A stretch of DNA of 64,000 bases from Polaribacter sp. SA4-12 (GCF_002163675.1 NZ_CP019334.1:2151501-2215500), one strand, 5' to 3'; counted from the first letter of the stretch, positions 55,001 through 63,871 are shown. Numbers and translations: made by a program. The notes: a model not told the origin generated them from the sequence alone.

Positions 55001-57073
55001 AAACTTAATAAAGAATGGGATCTTTGGATGGACTTACCAAGCACGAAACCAAAATTCAATCGTATTGATAGTCTTGAAGAGAAAATTGGGCCATTAGAAA
55101 CTATTCTACTAAATAAAGAAGCTTATTTAAACTTTGCCAGTGGAGATGGTGCTTGCTTAGGATGTTCTGAAAAATCAGTAGTACACATATTTACCGCTAC
55201 TGTTGAGTCACTTATGCAGCCACGTATTGAAAAACACATGGCATATATTGATGGGCTAATCGATAAATTAGAAAAACACATCCAAGTCAAATTAATGCAT
55301 CGTTTAGATCTGACGGATTCGGATACTATGGCAAAAATTGTCAAAGAAATGCAAAGCTCAGATTTAACTATGAGCGAAATTACCCGTAGATTAGAGTCTG
55401 AACATGATAGTGAACCAATTGACCAAGAGTGGTTGCGTAATGTAACACAACTTCTTGCTAGATTAAAGAAATTGCAATGGAAATATACCAATGGTACAAC
55501 CGGAAAAGGTCGTTCTAATATGGGTATGCTTAACTCTACCGGATGTACTTCTGTTTGGGGAAGTTCTTGGCCTTTCAATCCATATCCATTTCCATGGGCT
55601 AATCACTTATTCCAAGATTCAACATCTTTAGCAATGGGAGTTTTTGAAGGACATATGTCTAAAATGGCCGACGGTTTTAAAACGATTCGTAAGGCAGAAT
55701 TAGAGCTTTCAGGAAAATATGATGCAACAGAACATGATGACTTTTTTACTTACTTTAAATGGGAGCAATTTACAGATGAAGAATGGTTGCTTTGCCCACC
55801 AGTAGTAGCACTTGGTGGTGATGGTGCCATGTATGATATTGGTTTCCAAAACTTATCAAGAATGATGGCTTCAGGTACACCAATTAAAGTGATTGTTGTA
55901 GATACCCAAGTATATTCGAATACAGGAGGACAGGCTTGTACTTCTGGTTTCATTGGTCAAATTTCTGATATGGCTCAATATGGTAAGGTTAGTAAAGGAA
56001 AAACTGAACCTAGAAAAGAGATTGGTCTTATCGCTATGGCACACAGAAATACATACGTAATGCAAGGAACATTGGCTAATACAAGTCATATGATTGAAGG
56101 TTTTATCGATGGTTTAATGACCAAACGACCAGCACTTTTCAATCTATATACTACTTGTCAACCAGAACACGGTGTTGCAGATGATTTAGGTGCACACCAG
56201 GCGAAACTTGCTGTAGAATCTAGAGCATATCCTATATTTAAATATAATCCAGACAATGGAATAAAAACTCGAGAAGGACTTGATTTATCTGGTAATCCAG
56301 GTATGGAAGAAACATGGCCAACATACGACCTAAAATATCAGGAATATGGCCAAGACCTTACGATGAAATTACCGATGACTTTTGCTGATTTTGCATTAAC
56401 GGAAGCTCGATTTAGAAAACACTTTAGAAAAGTTCCCCGTAGTGCTTGGAATGACAATATGGTGTTATTAGCAGACTTCTTATTACTAGAAGAAAGCGAT
56501 CGCGAAGGTAAATTCCCATACATATGGGCGGTTGATAGAGAACAAAAACTGAATAGAGTGTTGGTAGCAAAACCAATTGTTGAGTCTTGTGAAGAAAGAC
56601 GAGACTTCTGGTTAATGTTACGCGACCTTGCAGGAGTAGAAATAGAAAAACCTCAGGAAGAAAATCTAGAGGAAAAAATAAGAAATGAAGTTGTAGGTAA
56701 TATTGCACAAGGACTTATGAAACTTGCTGGCGGTAATGGAGACCCTATTGCACAAATGGCAATGGGTAAAATTAACACAGCCGATGCGGATGTCATTGTC
56801 GAAGAACAACCATCCAATGGGGAATATTTAGCTCCTTGGTTAGAAACCGAAGAATGTACATCATGTGATGAGTGCACTAAACTTAATCCTAATATTTTTG
56901 CTTACAACGAAAATAATAAAGCGTACATAAAAAATCCTAAAGCGGGTCCTTATCAAGACTTAGTCAAAGCGGCTGAAAAATGTACAGCAGGTGTAATTCA
57001 TCCGGGATTACCGGCAGATAGATCTGCAAAGGATATTGAAAAATGGATAGGCCGAGGAGAAAAATTTAACTAA
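52100..57073 (+). CDS. nifJ: Pyruvate:ferredoxin (flavodoxin) oxidoreductase, long form with C-terminal ferredoxin
   Basis: A 1657-residue single-chain enzyme; usual NifJ proteins are near 1170-1200. 'ESTDAAGAYPITPSTQ' (about residue 48) is the pyruvate-binding domain. The gamma domain lies around 500-700 ('RFHSIGGWGAITTGKN'). Ferredoxin-like clusters follow at about 803 ('CTACGDCYTVCPD') and 940 ('CKGCMECVEVCND'), and 'CLGCSEKS' near 1018 is the proximal cluster start. The thiamine pyrophosphate loop 'GGDGAMYDIGFQN' is near 1237. The C terminus adds 'ECTSCDECTKLNPN' and a distant Cys (about 1584-1625), a fused single-cluster ferredoxin. It oxidises pyruvate to acetyl-CoA and CO2, reducing ferredoxin. 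The rnf genes follow from 5 bases on. Confidence 0.92.
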   Translation: MSKSFLEKIGISKNAKGNKNNKSYKYPGKPVAMDGNTAAIMCERESTDAAGAYPITPSTQMGEYWADAAAKGHLNISDRPLIFIEPEGEHAAAAVTAGLSMTGLRTSNFSSGQGIAYMHESLYAAVGKRLTYILNVGARAMTKSTLNVHAGHDDYHAVDDTGFFQMFAKKAQDVADLNIISHRIAELALTPGIIAQDGFLTTHLIESFLLPERELIKEYLGKPDDIINTPTPSQRIIYGETRRRIPEIWDVDNPVMAGIVQNQDSYMQSVAAQRPFFFDHIKELADRAFKEYEQLTGRLYERVMTYKADDADYLILGQGSLVPSAEAVVDYIRETRGIKVGVVNLVMFRPFPADMLAKILKGKKAITILERLDQPLAVDSPITREVRAVLNKCVENGMDKKHKPYPELTSYDISEMPAVYSGSFGMGSRDLQPEGIIGTIENMLPDGKHKKMFYLSIDFIRKIPHSPKQKAYQETIVESYPKVSELAVHGSENPNLMPKDAITVRFHSIGGWGAITTGKNMAMTLYELLGYNIKANPKYGSEKKGQPTTYYLAASSEPIKINCEYFFVDVVLSPDPNVFKHTNALAGLKKGGNFIIQSERATADEVWADIPVHYQKIIIDKEIHVYYIDGFKIAREEATDPELQLRMQGIAFQGAFFSASPLMEKSGFSDEQLLKAIEDQLQDKFGSKGQRVVDDNMRVVKRGFDEVHEITKKVLGAGHNDKAIGNGLPIPSIPKMMKEIPQSESQLSDIHRFWEQTGNFYLRGMGNDNITDPFIGLSVMPAVTSVFRNMTGIRFEHPEWIPNNCTACGDCYTVCPDTAIPGLVSEVSDVFDTLVKRVKKNHGKLEHLPKAVRKLEGNVRKLFTTSKDESTVNDCVYNAIDMTIDASDKGIAKELAKEFDWFKEELGEFNFALTRPYFDLHEKKEKNSGGLFSITINPNTCKGCMECVEVCNDNALIKIPQTEGSVVKLNKEWDLWMDLPSTKPKFNRIDSLEEKIGPLETILLNKEAYLNFASGDGACLGCSEKSVVHIFTATVESLMQPRIEKHMAYIDGLIDKLEKHIQVKLMHRLDLTDSDTMAKIVKEMQSSDLTMSEITRRLESEHDSEPIDQEWLRNVTQLLARLKKLQWKYTNGTTGKGRSNMGMLNSTGCTSVWGSSWPFNPYPFPWANHLFQDSTSLAMGVFEGHMSKMADGFKTIRKAELELSGKYDATEHDDFFTYFKWEQFTDEEWLLCPPVVALGGDGAMYDIGFQNLSRMMASGTPIKVIVVDTQVYSNTGGQACTSGFIGQISDMAQYGKVSKGKTEPRKEIGLIAMAHRNTYVMQGTLANTSHMIEGFIDGLMTKRPALFNLYTTCQPEHGVADDLGAHQAKLAVESRAYPIFKYNPDNGIKTREGLDLSGNPGMEETWPTYDLKYQEYGQDLTMKLPMTFADFALTEARFRKHFRKVPRSAWNDNMVLLADFLLLEESDREGKFPYIWAVDREQKLNRVLVAKPIVESCEERRDFWLMLRDLAGVEIEKPQEENLEEKIRNEVVGNIAQGLMKLAGGNGDPIAQMAMGKINTADADVIVEEQPSNGEYLAPWLETEECTSCDECTKLNPNIFAYNENNKAYIKNPKAGPYQDLVKAAEKCTAGVIHPGLPADRSAKDIEKWIGRGEKFN

Positions 57074-57078
57074 GAAAT

Positions 57079-58437
57079 ATGGGGCTATTCAATTTTCATA
57101 AGGATACGTTTAAACACGGTATTCATCCTCCAGAAAGCAAAGGAGAAACCAATGGTCTTGCGATCAAGCAGTTTCCCTTTGCTCCTGTCATCATTTTACC
57201 TTTAGCTCAACACATTGGTGCGCCGTCTCAAATTGTTGTCCGTGAAGGTCAAGAAGTGCAGCGAGGAGAATTATTAGCAAAAGCTGTAGGTTACGTTTCC
57301 GTTCCATTACATGCTCCTGTTTCTGGTATTATTCAAAAAATAGCAAATGTCCCAACAATTTCGGGAAAAATGTCCCTTGGAATTTATCTCAAAACATTTC
57401 CCTCTTCTACTCAAGAAATACTAGAGGGAAAACCGATTGATCCTGATACAGCTACTGCCGAAGAAATTCTGCAAGCAATTCAGGATGCAGGTATTGTTGG
57501 TCTAGGAGGAGCAGCATTTCCAACTCATGTGAAATTGAAAATTCCTAAAGGAAAAAAATGCGAAACTCTACTTATTAATGGAGTAGAATGTGAACCCTAT
57601 TTAACAACGGATCACCGTGTTATGTTAGAACAGGAAAATGACATTTTTACTGGAATTAAATATTTACTAAAAGCTACAGGTGCTAAAAAAGCCATTATTG
57701 GTATTGAAGCTAACAAGCAAGATGCAGCTGATCACTTAGCAAAATACATTCCTAAAGAATTACCTGTTACCATAAAAGTGCTTCCGGTAAAATACCCTCA
57801 AGGTGCGGAGAAAATGCTGGTTACCTCAATCCTCAATAAAGAAGTTCCGTCAAAAGGGCTACCCATTGAAGTTGGTGCCGTGGTAGTAAATGTTGCTACA
57901 ACTGCAGAGATTGGACGATTATTACCTCATGGACGCGGTATACAAGAACGAGTTATCACCATTACTGGACACGGAGTTAAAAAGAAAGGAAATTATTTAA
58001 TTCCTGTAGGCACACCATTACGTTATGTGTTGGATTATGTAGGTGTAGACGAAGCAATTAGTGAAGTTTATATGGGAGGTCCAATGATGGGCGTAGCGGT
58101 TTCTAACCTCGATATTTCTATTGTAAAAGGAACCTCAGGCATCTTGGTATTTACAGGAGAAGATGTAGGCAAGTCGTCCCAAACATATCCTTGTATTAAA
58201 TGTGGTGCTTGTTTAGATGCTTGTCCTATTATGTTAAATCCATCCAAATTGGGAATCCTAGCAAAATTTGAAGCTTATGACGAAATGGCTTCAGATAATA
58301 ATTTAATGGACTGTTTTGAATGTGGATCATGCACATATGTATGTCCATCCCATATTCCACTAGTTCAGTATTTCAGATTGGCTAAACGAGTTGTACGAAA
58401 ACGGGAAGCCGAAAAAAAAGAAAAAGTAAATGATTAA
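57079..58437 (+). CDS. rnfC: Rnf complex subunit C
   Basis: A 452-residue peripheral subunit. It has the 'GGAAFPTHVKL' flavin/NADH-binding glycine loop near residue 140 and a SLBB-like region, then two [4Fe-4S] motifs, 'CIKCGACLDACPIMLNP' and 'CFECGSCTYVCPSHIPL', close to the C terminus. It is the NAD-facing subunit of the ferredoxin:NAD+ oxidoreductase. It starts 5 bases after nifJ and overlaps rnfD by 8 bases, so the genes form one operon. Confidence 0.93.
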   Translation: MGLFNFHKDTFKHGIHPPESKGETNGLAIKQFPFAPVIILPLAQHIGAPSQIVVREGQEVQRGELLAKAVGYVSVPLHAPVSGIIQKIANVPTISGKMSLGIYLKTFPSSTQEILEGKPIDPDTATAEEILQAIQDAGIVGLGGAAFPTHVKLKIPKGKKCETLLINGVECEPYLTTDHRVMLEQENDIFTGIKYLLKATGAKKAIIGIEANKQDAADHLAKYIPKELPVTIKVLPVKYPQGAEKMLVTSILNKEVPSKGLPIEVGAVVVNVATTAEIGRLLPHGRGIQERVITITGHGVKKKGNYLIPVGTPLRYVLDYVGVDEAISEVYMGGPMMGVAVSNLDISIVKGTSGILVFTGEDVGKSSQTYPCIKCGACLDACPIMLNPSKLGILAKFEAYDEMASDNNLMDCFECGSCTYVCPSHIPLVQYFRLAKRVVRKREAEKKEKVND

Positions 58438-59449
58438 AAAAACATTAAATATAAGCTCATCGCCACACATTTATAAAAGGCGAAGTACCGGTGACATTAT
58501 GAGAAATGTTGTATGGGCATTACTGCCTGTTGTATTTTTCTCTGTTTATTCTTTTGGATTAAATGCTTTACTTGTTATTGCTACAGCAACGCTAGCCAGT
58601 GTATTGACAGAGCATTTTTTATGTAAACTTTCTAAAAAAGAATCTACAGTTCATGATTACTCTGCTGTAATTACAGGGTTATTATTAGGACTTACTTTGC
58701 CCCCAAGTTTTCCTTTATGGATGGCTTTTGTTGGCGGGGTAATAAGTATTGCGCTTGGTAAATATATTTTTGGTGGATTAGGTTATAACGTATTCAATCC
58801 AGCACTTGTGGCTCGAGCTGTTTTACAAGCTGCCTTCCCTGTAGCAATTACTACCTGGCACCCAGCTTTACTGCCAGATAGATTTTCTACTATTGCTCAG
58901 TCGATCTTTACTATGCCATTTATGCAACCACAATTTGATGCCATTTCGGGAGCAACTCCCCTTACGGCTTTTAAATTTGATGGTATTGTAGCACCAACAA
59001 TAGAATTAGCTTTTGGTCAAACTAGTGGTTCAACTGGTGAAACTTGTGCCGTTATCATTGCTTTGGGTGGTATTTATTTGATATCTCGAAAAATGATGAG
59101 TTGGAGAACTCCATTGGCGGTATTATTAAGTGCATTTATATTAAGTGGAATCCTTTATTTAAGCAATAGCGAAATATATCCTTCTCCATTCTTTATGTTA
59201 TTTTCTGGTGGATTAATGTTAGGTGCTGTATTTATGGCAACAGATATGGTATCCTCACCACTTACGCCATTAGGCTTATGGATTTATGGAGGTATTATTG
59301 GCATCTTAACAATTGTGATTAGAATATGGAGTGGTTTACCTGAAGGCGTTATGTATTCTATTTTACTAGCCAATGCGATTTCTCCCCATATTGATAATCT
59401 TGTTAGAAATAGGGTTTATGGAACAAATAAAAAAATAAAAGTTACATGA
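58430..59449 (+). CDS. rnfD: Rnf complex subunit D
   Basis: A 339-residue membrane protein with about nine transmembrane segments. The flavin-attachment motif 'DAISGATPLTAFK' near residue 175 carries the threonine that receives FMN. 'GYNVFNPALVARA' and 'FMATDMVSSPLTPLG' are typical of RnfD/NqrB. It forms part of the ion-translocating core. It overlaps rnfC (8 bases) and rnfG (4 bases). Confidence 0.93.
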   Translation: MIKKTLNISSSPHIYKRRSTGDIMRNVVWALLPVVFFSVYSFGLNALLVIATATLASVLTEHFLCKLSKKESTVHDYSAVITGLLLGLTLPPSFPLWMAFVGGVISIALGKYIFGGLGYNVFNPALVARAVLQAAFPVAITTWHPALLPDRFSTIAQSIFTMPFMQPQFDAISGATPLTAFKFDGIVAPTIELAFGQTSGSTGETCAVIIALGGIYLISRKMMSWRTPLAVLLSAFILSGILYLSNSEIYPSPFFMLFSGGLMLGAVFMATDMVSSPLTPLGLWIYGGIIGILTIVIRIWSGLPEGVMYSILLANAISPHIDNLVRNRVYGTNKKIKVT

Positions 59450-60162
59450 GTAAAGCTACCAAAATAGAAAAGCAAGAATCTTCTAGTAGCATAAAAATGC
59501 TAAAGGCTATGCTAGTTATTGGAATAATAAGCGCGCTACTTATTGTGTCTGCTTATCAACTAACGCTGCCTAGAGTACTACAACTTAAAGCAGAAGCTTT
59601 AGAGAAGGCTATTTTTAAAGTTCTCCCGGGAACTGTTAGTACACAAGCTTTTGGTATAAACACCAAAGGAGAATTAACCAAGATAGAAACTGGAGAAAAA
59701 TATGAATCTACCTATTATGCAGGATATGATAAAAATGAAAAACTTGTAGGTTATGCTATCGATGCCGCCGGACAAGGTTATGCAGACATTATCCGAGTAT
59801 TGTATGGTTACGATCCTAAGGAACAAATACTAATTGGGTTTCAAGTTTTAGAAAGCAAAGAAACTCCAGGACTTGGAGATAAAATTGAAAAAGACCAGCG
59901 TTTTATTGACAATTTTAAAGCTTTAGACGTAAGCCTTACGAATGATAGAAAACTCAAAAATAAGGTGATTACAGTGAAACAAGGAGAAAAACAAAACCCT
60001 TGGGAAATTGATGGAATAACTGGAGCTACTATTTCTTCTCGTGCAATCGGAAAGATTATTGGTGTAAGCACAGCAAAAGACGTTCCTATTCTCTTTAACA
60101 GTAACATAAAGATGATAAACGATAATAAACCTAATGGAAAACAAACAGAAAGCAATGAGTAA
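59446..60162 (+). CDS. rnfG: Rnf complex subunit G
   Basis: A 238-residue protein with one N-terminal transmembrane helix ('MLVIGIISALLIVSAYQLTLP') and an outer FMN-binding domain. 'GLGDKIEK' and 'DGITGATISSRAI' (residues about 187-199) are the flavin-site motifs with the FMN-accepting Thr. It overlaps rnfD by 4 bases and rnfE by 29 bases. Confidence 0.93.
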   Translation: MSKATKIEKQESSSSIKMLKAMLVIGIISALLIVSAYQLTLPRVLQLKAEALEKAIFKVLPGTVSTQAFGINTKGELTKIETGEKYESTYYAGYDKNEKLVGYAIDAAGQGYADIIRVLYGYDPKEQILIGFQVLESKETPGLGDKIEKDQRFIDNFKALDVSLTNDRKLKNKVITVKQGEKQNPWEIDGITGATISSRAIGKIIGVSTAKDVPILFNSNIKMINDNKPNGKQTESNE

Positions 60163-60787
60163 AGATAATACCTCATCCAAACAGGAAGTTTCCAATACCG
60201 ATGAATTTATCAAAGGAATTTGGCGAGATAATCCTGTATTTGTGCAAGTACTAGGTATGTGCCCAGTATTGGCTGTTTCAAATACGGCAGAAAATGCCCT
60301 TGCTATGGGTTTAGCAACAGCTTTTGTCTTATTGATGTCTAATATCTTGGTATCCTTACTTCGGAATTTTATTCCCAAGCAAGTACGTATTGCCTCGTAT
60401 ATTCTTATAATCGCCACTTTTGTTACTGTGACCGATTATGCTATTCAGGCTATCAGTGTAGAGTTGTACAAAAGCCTTGGTGCATTCATCTCATTAATTG
60501 TGGTAAACTGCCTAATTCTAAGCCGTGCAGAAGCATTTGCTTCTAAAAATACGGTATGGAAATCTATGCTTGATGCTCTTGGTATGGGGCTAGGATTTAC
60601 GTTCGCTCTTTTTTGTTTAGGGGCAGTGAGAGAACTTCTTGGTAATGGATCCATTTTTCAATTCGCCATTTTTCCAGAGAATTTTCAAAATTGGATAGTA
60701 ATGATATTACCGGCTGGTGGTTTTTTTACACTTGCAGCTTGGTTACTTATAATTAATGTGATACAAACAAGAAAAATAAAATTATGA
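60134..60787 (+). CDS. rnfE: Rnf complex subunit E
   Basis: A 217-residue, six-helix membrane protein. 'NPVFVQVLGMCPVLAVSNTAENA' and 'GLGFTFALFCLGAVRELLG' are conserved RnfE/NqrD segments; the Cys in 'GMCP' is a ligand of the membrane iron centre shared with RnfA. An ATG inside the end of rnfG (60134) precedes a hydrophilic tail longer than in most relatives, so a later start at 60158 (MSKDNTS) is possible. Confidence 0.92.
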   Translation: MENKQKAMSKDNTSSKQEVSNTDEFIKGIWRDNPVFVQVLGMCPVLAVSNTAENALAMGLATAFVLLMSNILVSLLRNFIPKQVRIASYILIIATFVTVTDYAIQAISVELYKSLGAFISLIVVNCLILSRAEAFASKNTVWKSMLDALGMGLGFTFALFCLGAVRELLGNGSIFQFAIFPENFQNWIVMILPAGGFFTLAAWLLIINVIQTRKIKL

Positions 60788-61365
60788 ACACAGAATCTCT
60801 AGGAACTATTTTTCTCAATGCCGTCTTAGTTAACAACTTTGTCTTGGCCTATTTTCTGGGTATTTGCCCTTTTTTGGGCGTATCAGGAAAAATTGAAACT
60901 GCCTCAAAAATGGGTGGTGCTGTTACGTTTGTAATGCTAATAAGTTCTATGTGTGCTTATGGAATTCACGCCTTTTTGGTAGCAATCGATGCTCCTTACC
61001 TTCAGTTGATTAGTTACATTGTTGTGATTGCTTCTACCGTACAATTGGTTGAAATGTTCATTAAGAAAATGAGTCCGGCATTGTTTCGCTCTTTGGGTAT
61101 TTTTCTTCCACTGATAACTACTAATTGTGCAATTCTAGGTGTAGCATTATTTCAGACAAATAAAGGGTACGATTTTTCAGAAAGTGTGGTCTATGCATTA
61201 GGAGCCGGGGTAGGATTTACACTAGCATTGCTATTAATTTCAGGCTTAAGAGAAAAGTTAGATTTTGCTGAAGTACCTAACGTTTCAAAAGGAACAGCAT
61301 TAACCCTGTTTCTTGCAGGTATATTATCATTATGCTTTATGGGTTTTGCAGGCCTTGGTGCTTAA
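60784..61365 (+). CDS. rnfA: Rnf complex subunit A
   Basis: A 193-residue, six-helix membrane protein paralogous to RnfE with inverted topology: 'NNFVLAYFLGICPFLGVSG', 'LITTNCAILGVALFQ' and 'GLREKLDFAEVPN'. The cysteines in 'GICP' and 'TNCA' are the iron ligands of the RnfA/NqrE family. It overlaps rnfE by 4 bases. Confidence 0.93.
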   Translation: MNTESLGTIFLNAVLVNNFVLAYFLGICPFLGVSGKIETASKMGGAVTFVMLISSMCAYGIHAFLVAIDAPYLQLISYIVVIASTVQLVEMFIKKMSPALFRSLGIFLPLITTNCAILGVALFQTNKGYDFSESVVYALGAGVGFTLALLLISGLREKLDFAEVPNVSKGTALTLFLAGILSLCFMGFAGLGA

Positions 61366-61380
61366 TAAAAAAAAGAAAAT

Positions 61381-61569
61381 ATGTTTAAATCACTTATAAT
61401 CGGAATTGGTTCAATAGTAGCTTTAGTGCTGTTATGGACATTAGTACAAACTCAGTGGAAAAATGTATTTCGCGAAGAATATTTAGAAGATGATGTGCTG
61501 GCAGGCAGAAGAAGTTGTTCAAATTGTGGTTGTACTTCCTCGGTTTGTGAGAGAAAAAAAGAAGAGTGA
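61381..61569 (+). CDS. Small Cys-rich membrane protein, NqrM-like position
   Basis: A 62-residue protein: one transmembrane helix ('LIIGIGSIVALVLLWTLV') and a short cytosolic tail with four cysteines in 'RRSCSNCGCTSSVCERKK'. It lies 15 bases after rnfA. In Na+-NQR the similar small membrane protein NqrM (DUF539) supplies iron to the Cys-ligated centre between NqrD and NqrE, the homologues of RnfE and RnfA. By size, membrane anchor, cysteines and position this could do the same for Rnf. That role is inferred; the sequence is too short for a firm family call. Confidence 0.7.
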   Translation: MFKSLIIGIGSIVALVLLWTLVQTQWKNVFREEYLEDDVLAGRRSCSNCGCTSSVCERKKEE

Positions 61570-61648
61570 AACAAGGTAGAAATGTTCACCAAACAAAAAA
61601 TGATTAAATACTGATTATAATACACTTAATAATAAAAATAAAAAAACT

Positions 61649-62506
61649 ATGGCAAATCTATTAGATTTTGATATTGATAAACGGTATAAGGCAGTCGTTA
61701 AAAATACATCACGACTAACGCCAAAGGATACTGAAGAAGTACGTGAAATTTTACTTGAAGTGAAAGACTCTGAATTTGAATGCGAAGTAAACCAAAGCTT
61801 TGGAGTATTGGTAAAAACTTCTGGTGATTTTGGAAATAAATTCCATCACAGGCTATATAGTGTGGCTGATTTACCAAAAAGCGTCAAAGGTAAACGACAA
61901 CTTACTATGTTAGTGAAACGCTGCTCGTATGTTGATGATTTCAGTGGAGAAGAATATCAGGGAGTTGCCTCAAATTATTTATGCAACCGCAAAAAAGGGG
62001 ATGAAATTACGGTTACAGGCCCATTTGATTTGCCTTTTAAAGTTCCACAGGACAAAACTGCCAATTTAATTCTCATTGGTATGGGTACAGGTATTGCACC
62101 ATTCCGAGCATTTATAAAGCACATTTATCAAGATGTTAAAGATTGGGAAGGGCAAATCCGTTTGTTTTATGGTGCTCGTAGCGGTTTGGAATTATTGTAT
62201 TTAAATGATAAAGATGGAGATCTTACAAATTATTATGATGAAGAAACATTCAAAGCCTTTCATGCATTAAGTCCAAGACCACAGTGGGCTGACCCCATTG
62301 AACTAGAAAAAGCACTTGTAGGGCAAACTGCTGAAATAGTTGAGTTACTTGGAAAATCTAATACCTGTATTTATGTTGCTGGATATGAAGCTATTCACAA
62401 AAAACTTAACAAGGCATTTTCAGATATTTTAGGCTCAGAAGAAAAATGGCGACTTCGAAAAGCCGAATTAATTGCCGGAAAAAAATGGGCTGAAATTATT
62501 TATTAA
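61649..62506 (+). CDS. Ferredoxin-NADP(+) reductase-like flavoprotein
   Basis: A 285-residue plant-type FNR-fold protein. 'HHRLYSVADLP' (FAD-binding RxYS), 'GVASNYLCNRKKGDE' (FAD/phosphate), 'LILIGMGTGIAPFRAFI' (NADP-binding GTGIAPF), 'LFYGARSG' and the closing 'CIYVAGYEAIHKKL' are all in order. The last residues end in an aromatic Tyr. Lying between rnfA and rnfB, it could exchange electrons between ferredoxin and NADP(H) beside the Rnf complex. The partner is inferred from the operon. Confidence 0.88.
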   Translation: MANLLDFDIDKRYKAVVKNTSRLTPKDTEEVREILLEVKDSEFECEVNQSFGVLVKTSGDFGNKFHHRLYSVADLPKSVKGKRQLTMLVKRCSYVDDFSGEEYQGVASNYLCNRKKGDEITVTGPFDLPFKVPQDKTANLILIGMGTGIAPFRAFIKHIYQDVKDWEGQIRLFYGARSGLELLYLNDKDGDLTNYYDEETFKAFHALSPRPQWADPIELEKALVGQTAEIVELLGKSNTCIYVAGYEAIHKKLNKAFSDILGSEEKWRLRKAELIAGKKWAEIIY

Positions 62507-62560
62507 CCCGAAATTGAGATATAAAAGAGAGCCTATTTTTTAATAAATCCACAAAATAAT

Positions 62561-63427
62561 ATGTCTATCATTGTTGCAATAGCCGCACTCGGAGGTTTAA
62601 CTTTAGTTCTATCAATAATGCTAATTATTGCGAACAAGAAGCTTTATGTCTATGAAGATCCACGCATAGAAATTGTGGAAGATATGTTGCCTCATGCAAA
62701 TTGTGGTGCATGTGGCTATCCAGGTTGCCGCCCCTTTGCGGAAGCATTAGTACATCAAAAAACCTTACCAGGAAAGTGTACTGTTAGTACAGATGAAGGA
62801 AGGGAATCTATAGCTCAATTTCTAGGAGTTGTATTAGGTGCTGAAGAAAAGCAAGTCGCTCGTCTCGCTTGTGCTGGAGGAACGAATGTAGCTATCAATA
62901 GAGCCCAATATATTGGAATTCAAAGTTGTCAGGCGGCCACTTTGATTTCTGGTGGTGGTAAAGGCTGTTTTTGGGGATGTTTAGGACATGGTGACTGTGA
63001 AGTTGTTTGTGATTTTGATGCCATAATTATGGACGAACATAGACTTCCTGTCGTAGATGTAGATAAATGTACTGCCTGCGGTGATTGTGTAGAAGCTTGT
63101 CCTAAAGATTTATTTTCTTTACAACCAATAAGCAACAAACTTTGGGTGGCTTGTAAAAATCTTGACCACGGTAATGCCGTTTTAGAAGATTGCGAGGTTG
63201 CTTGTACTGCCTGTGGAAAATGTGATATGGATGCACCTGATGATTTAATTACTATGAAAAACAACTTGCCAGTAATTAACTATGCCGAAAATCATAATAC
63301 ACAAATACCTATTCAAAGATGCCCAACAGGAGCTATTGTTTGGTTAAATGATAAAGGAGCTGCAATTAAAGGGAAAGAAAGTAGAAAAATCATCCGTAAG
63401 GGTAAAAGATCAATGGGTAATTCGTAA
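62561..63427 (+). CDS. rnfB: Rnf complex subunit B
   Basis: A 288-residue iron-sulfur subunit. An N-terminal membrane helix ('MSIIVAIAALGGLTLVLSIM') is followed by the RnfB cluster motif 'HANCGACGYPGCRPFAEAL' with a later Cys ('PGKCTV'). Further cysteines lie in 'GCFWGCLGHGDCEVVC' and the ferredoxin-type 'CTACGDCVEACPKDLF'. The next motif 'CTACGKCDMDAPDDL' lacks the fourth Cys (Ala instead). It accepts electrons from ferredoxin. It is the last gene of the operon, 54 bases after the FNR-like gene, an order unlike the usual B-first rnf operons. Confidence 0.92.
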   Translation: MSIIVAIAALGGLTLVLSIMLIIANKKLYVYEDPRIEIVEDMLPHANCGACGYPGCRPFAEALVHQKTLPGKCTVSTDEGRESIAQFLGVVLGAEEKQVARLACAGGTNVAINRAQYIGIQSCQAATLISGGGKGCFWGCLGHGDCEVVCDFDAIIMDEHRLPVVDVDKCTACGDCVEACPKDLFSLQPISNKLWVACKNLDHGNAVLEDCEVACTACGKCDMDAPDDLITMKNNLPVINYAENHNTQIPIQRCPTGAIVWLNDKGAAIKGKESRKIIRKGKRSMGNS

Positions 63428-63589
63428 TTTACGCTTAATAAGAAAATTACACAACTTTTTGACTTGATCCATTATGACACCTAATTATAATTAGTGTACT
63501 CCTAATTGAGCACCTAATTTTAAAGAAATTATTAAAATGTAATATAATTGTAGATGTATAAATTTATAAAACCCTTGAATTTAGGGCAT

Positions 63590-63620
63590 AAAAAAACCTA
63601 ACTCAATTAAGAATTAGGTT
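63590..63620 (-). terminator. Terminator of the tRNA-fMet gene
   Basis: On the minus strand AACCTAATTC...GAGTTAGGTT forms a stem that is followed by a T tract (plus-strand A run up to 63596). It lies 6 bases after the tRNA 3' end. Confidence 0.65.
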
Positions 63621-63625
63621 ATTAG

Positions 63626-63698
<73 letters not shown>

Positions 63699-63769
63699 AT
63701 ATAATTTCAAAATAAACAACTTAGCTTTTAACTTTCGACTCATAAAATTCGATCCGTTTATTTCGACTG

Positions 63770-63802
63770 CAAAGATACAACTTAATAAAACAACTGACCA
63801 AA
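63770..63802 (-). promoter_or_regulatory. Promoter of the tRNA-fMet gene
   Basis: Minus-strand TATCTTTG (63770-63777) matches the -7 box, and TTTG (63799-63802) lies 21 bases upstream as the -33 box. The distance to the tRNA 5' end (about 70 bases) leaves room for a 5' leader removed by RNase P. Confidence 0.65.
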
Positions 63803-63859
63803 CTTTTTTTCATTTATTTTTTTCCATCATAAATTATGATAGAAAATACAAAAACCAAC

Positions 63860-63867
63860 TATCTTTG
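63860..63867 (+). promoter_or_regulatory. -7 box of era
   Basis: TATCTTTG, a full match to the Bacteroidota -7 box, ends only 4 bases before the era ATG. A start site 5-7 bases after the box would fall on the ATG itself, so the mRNA may be leaderless. No clear -33 box is seen. Confidence 0.5.
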
Positions 63868-63871
63868 CAGC

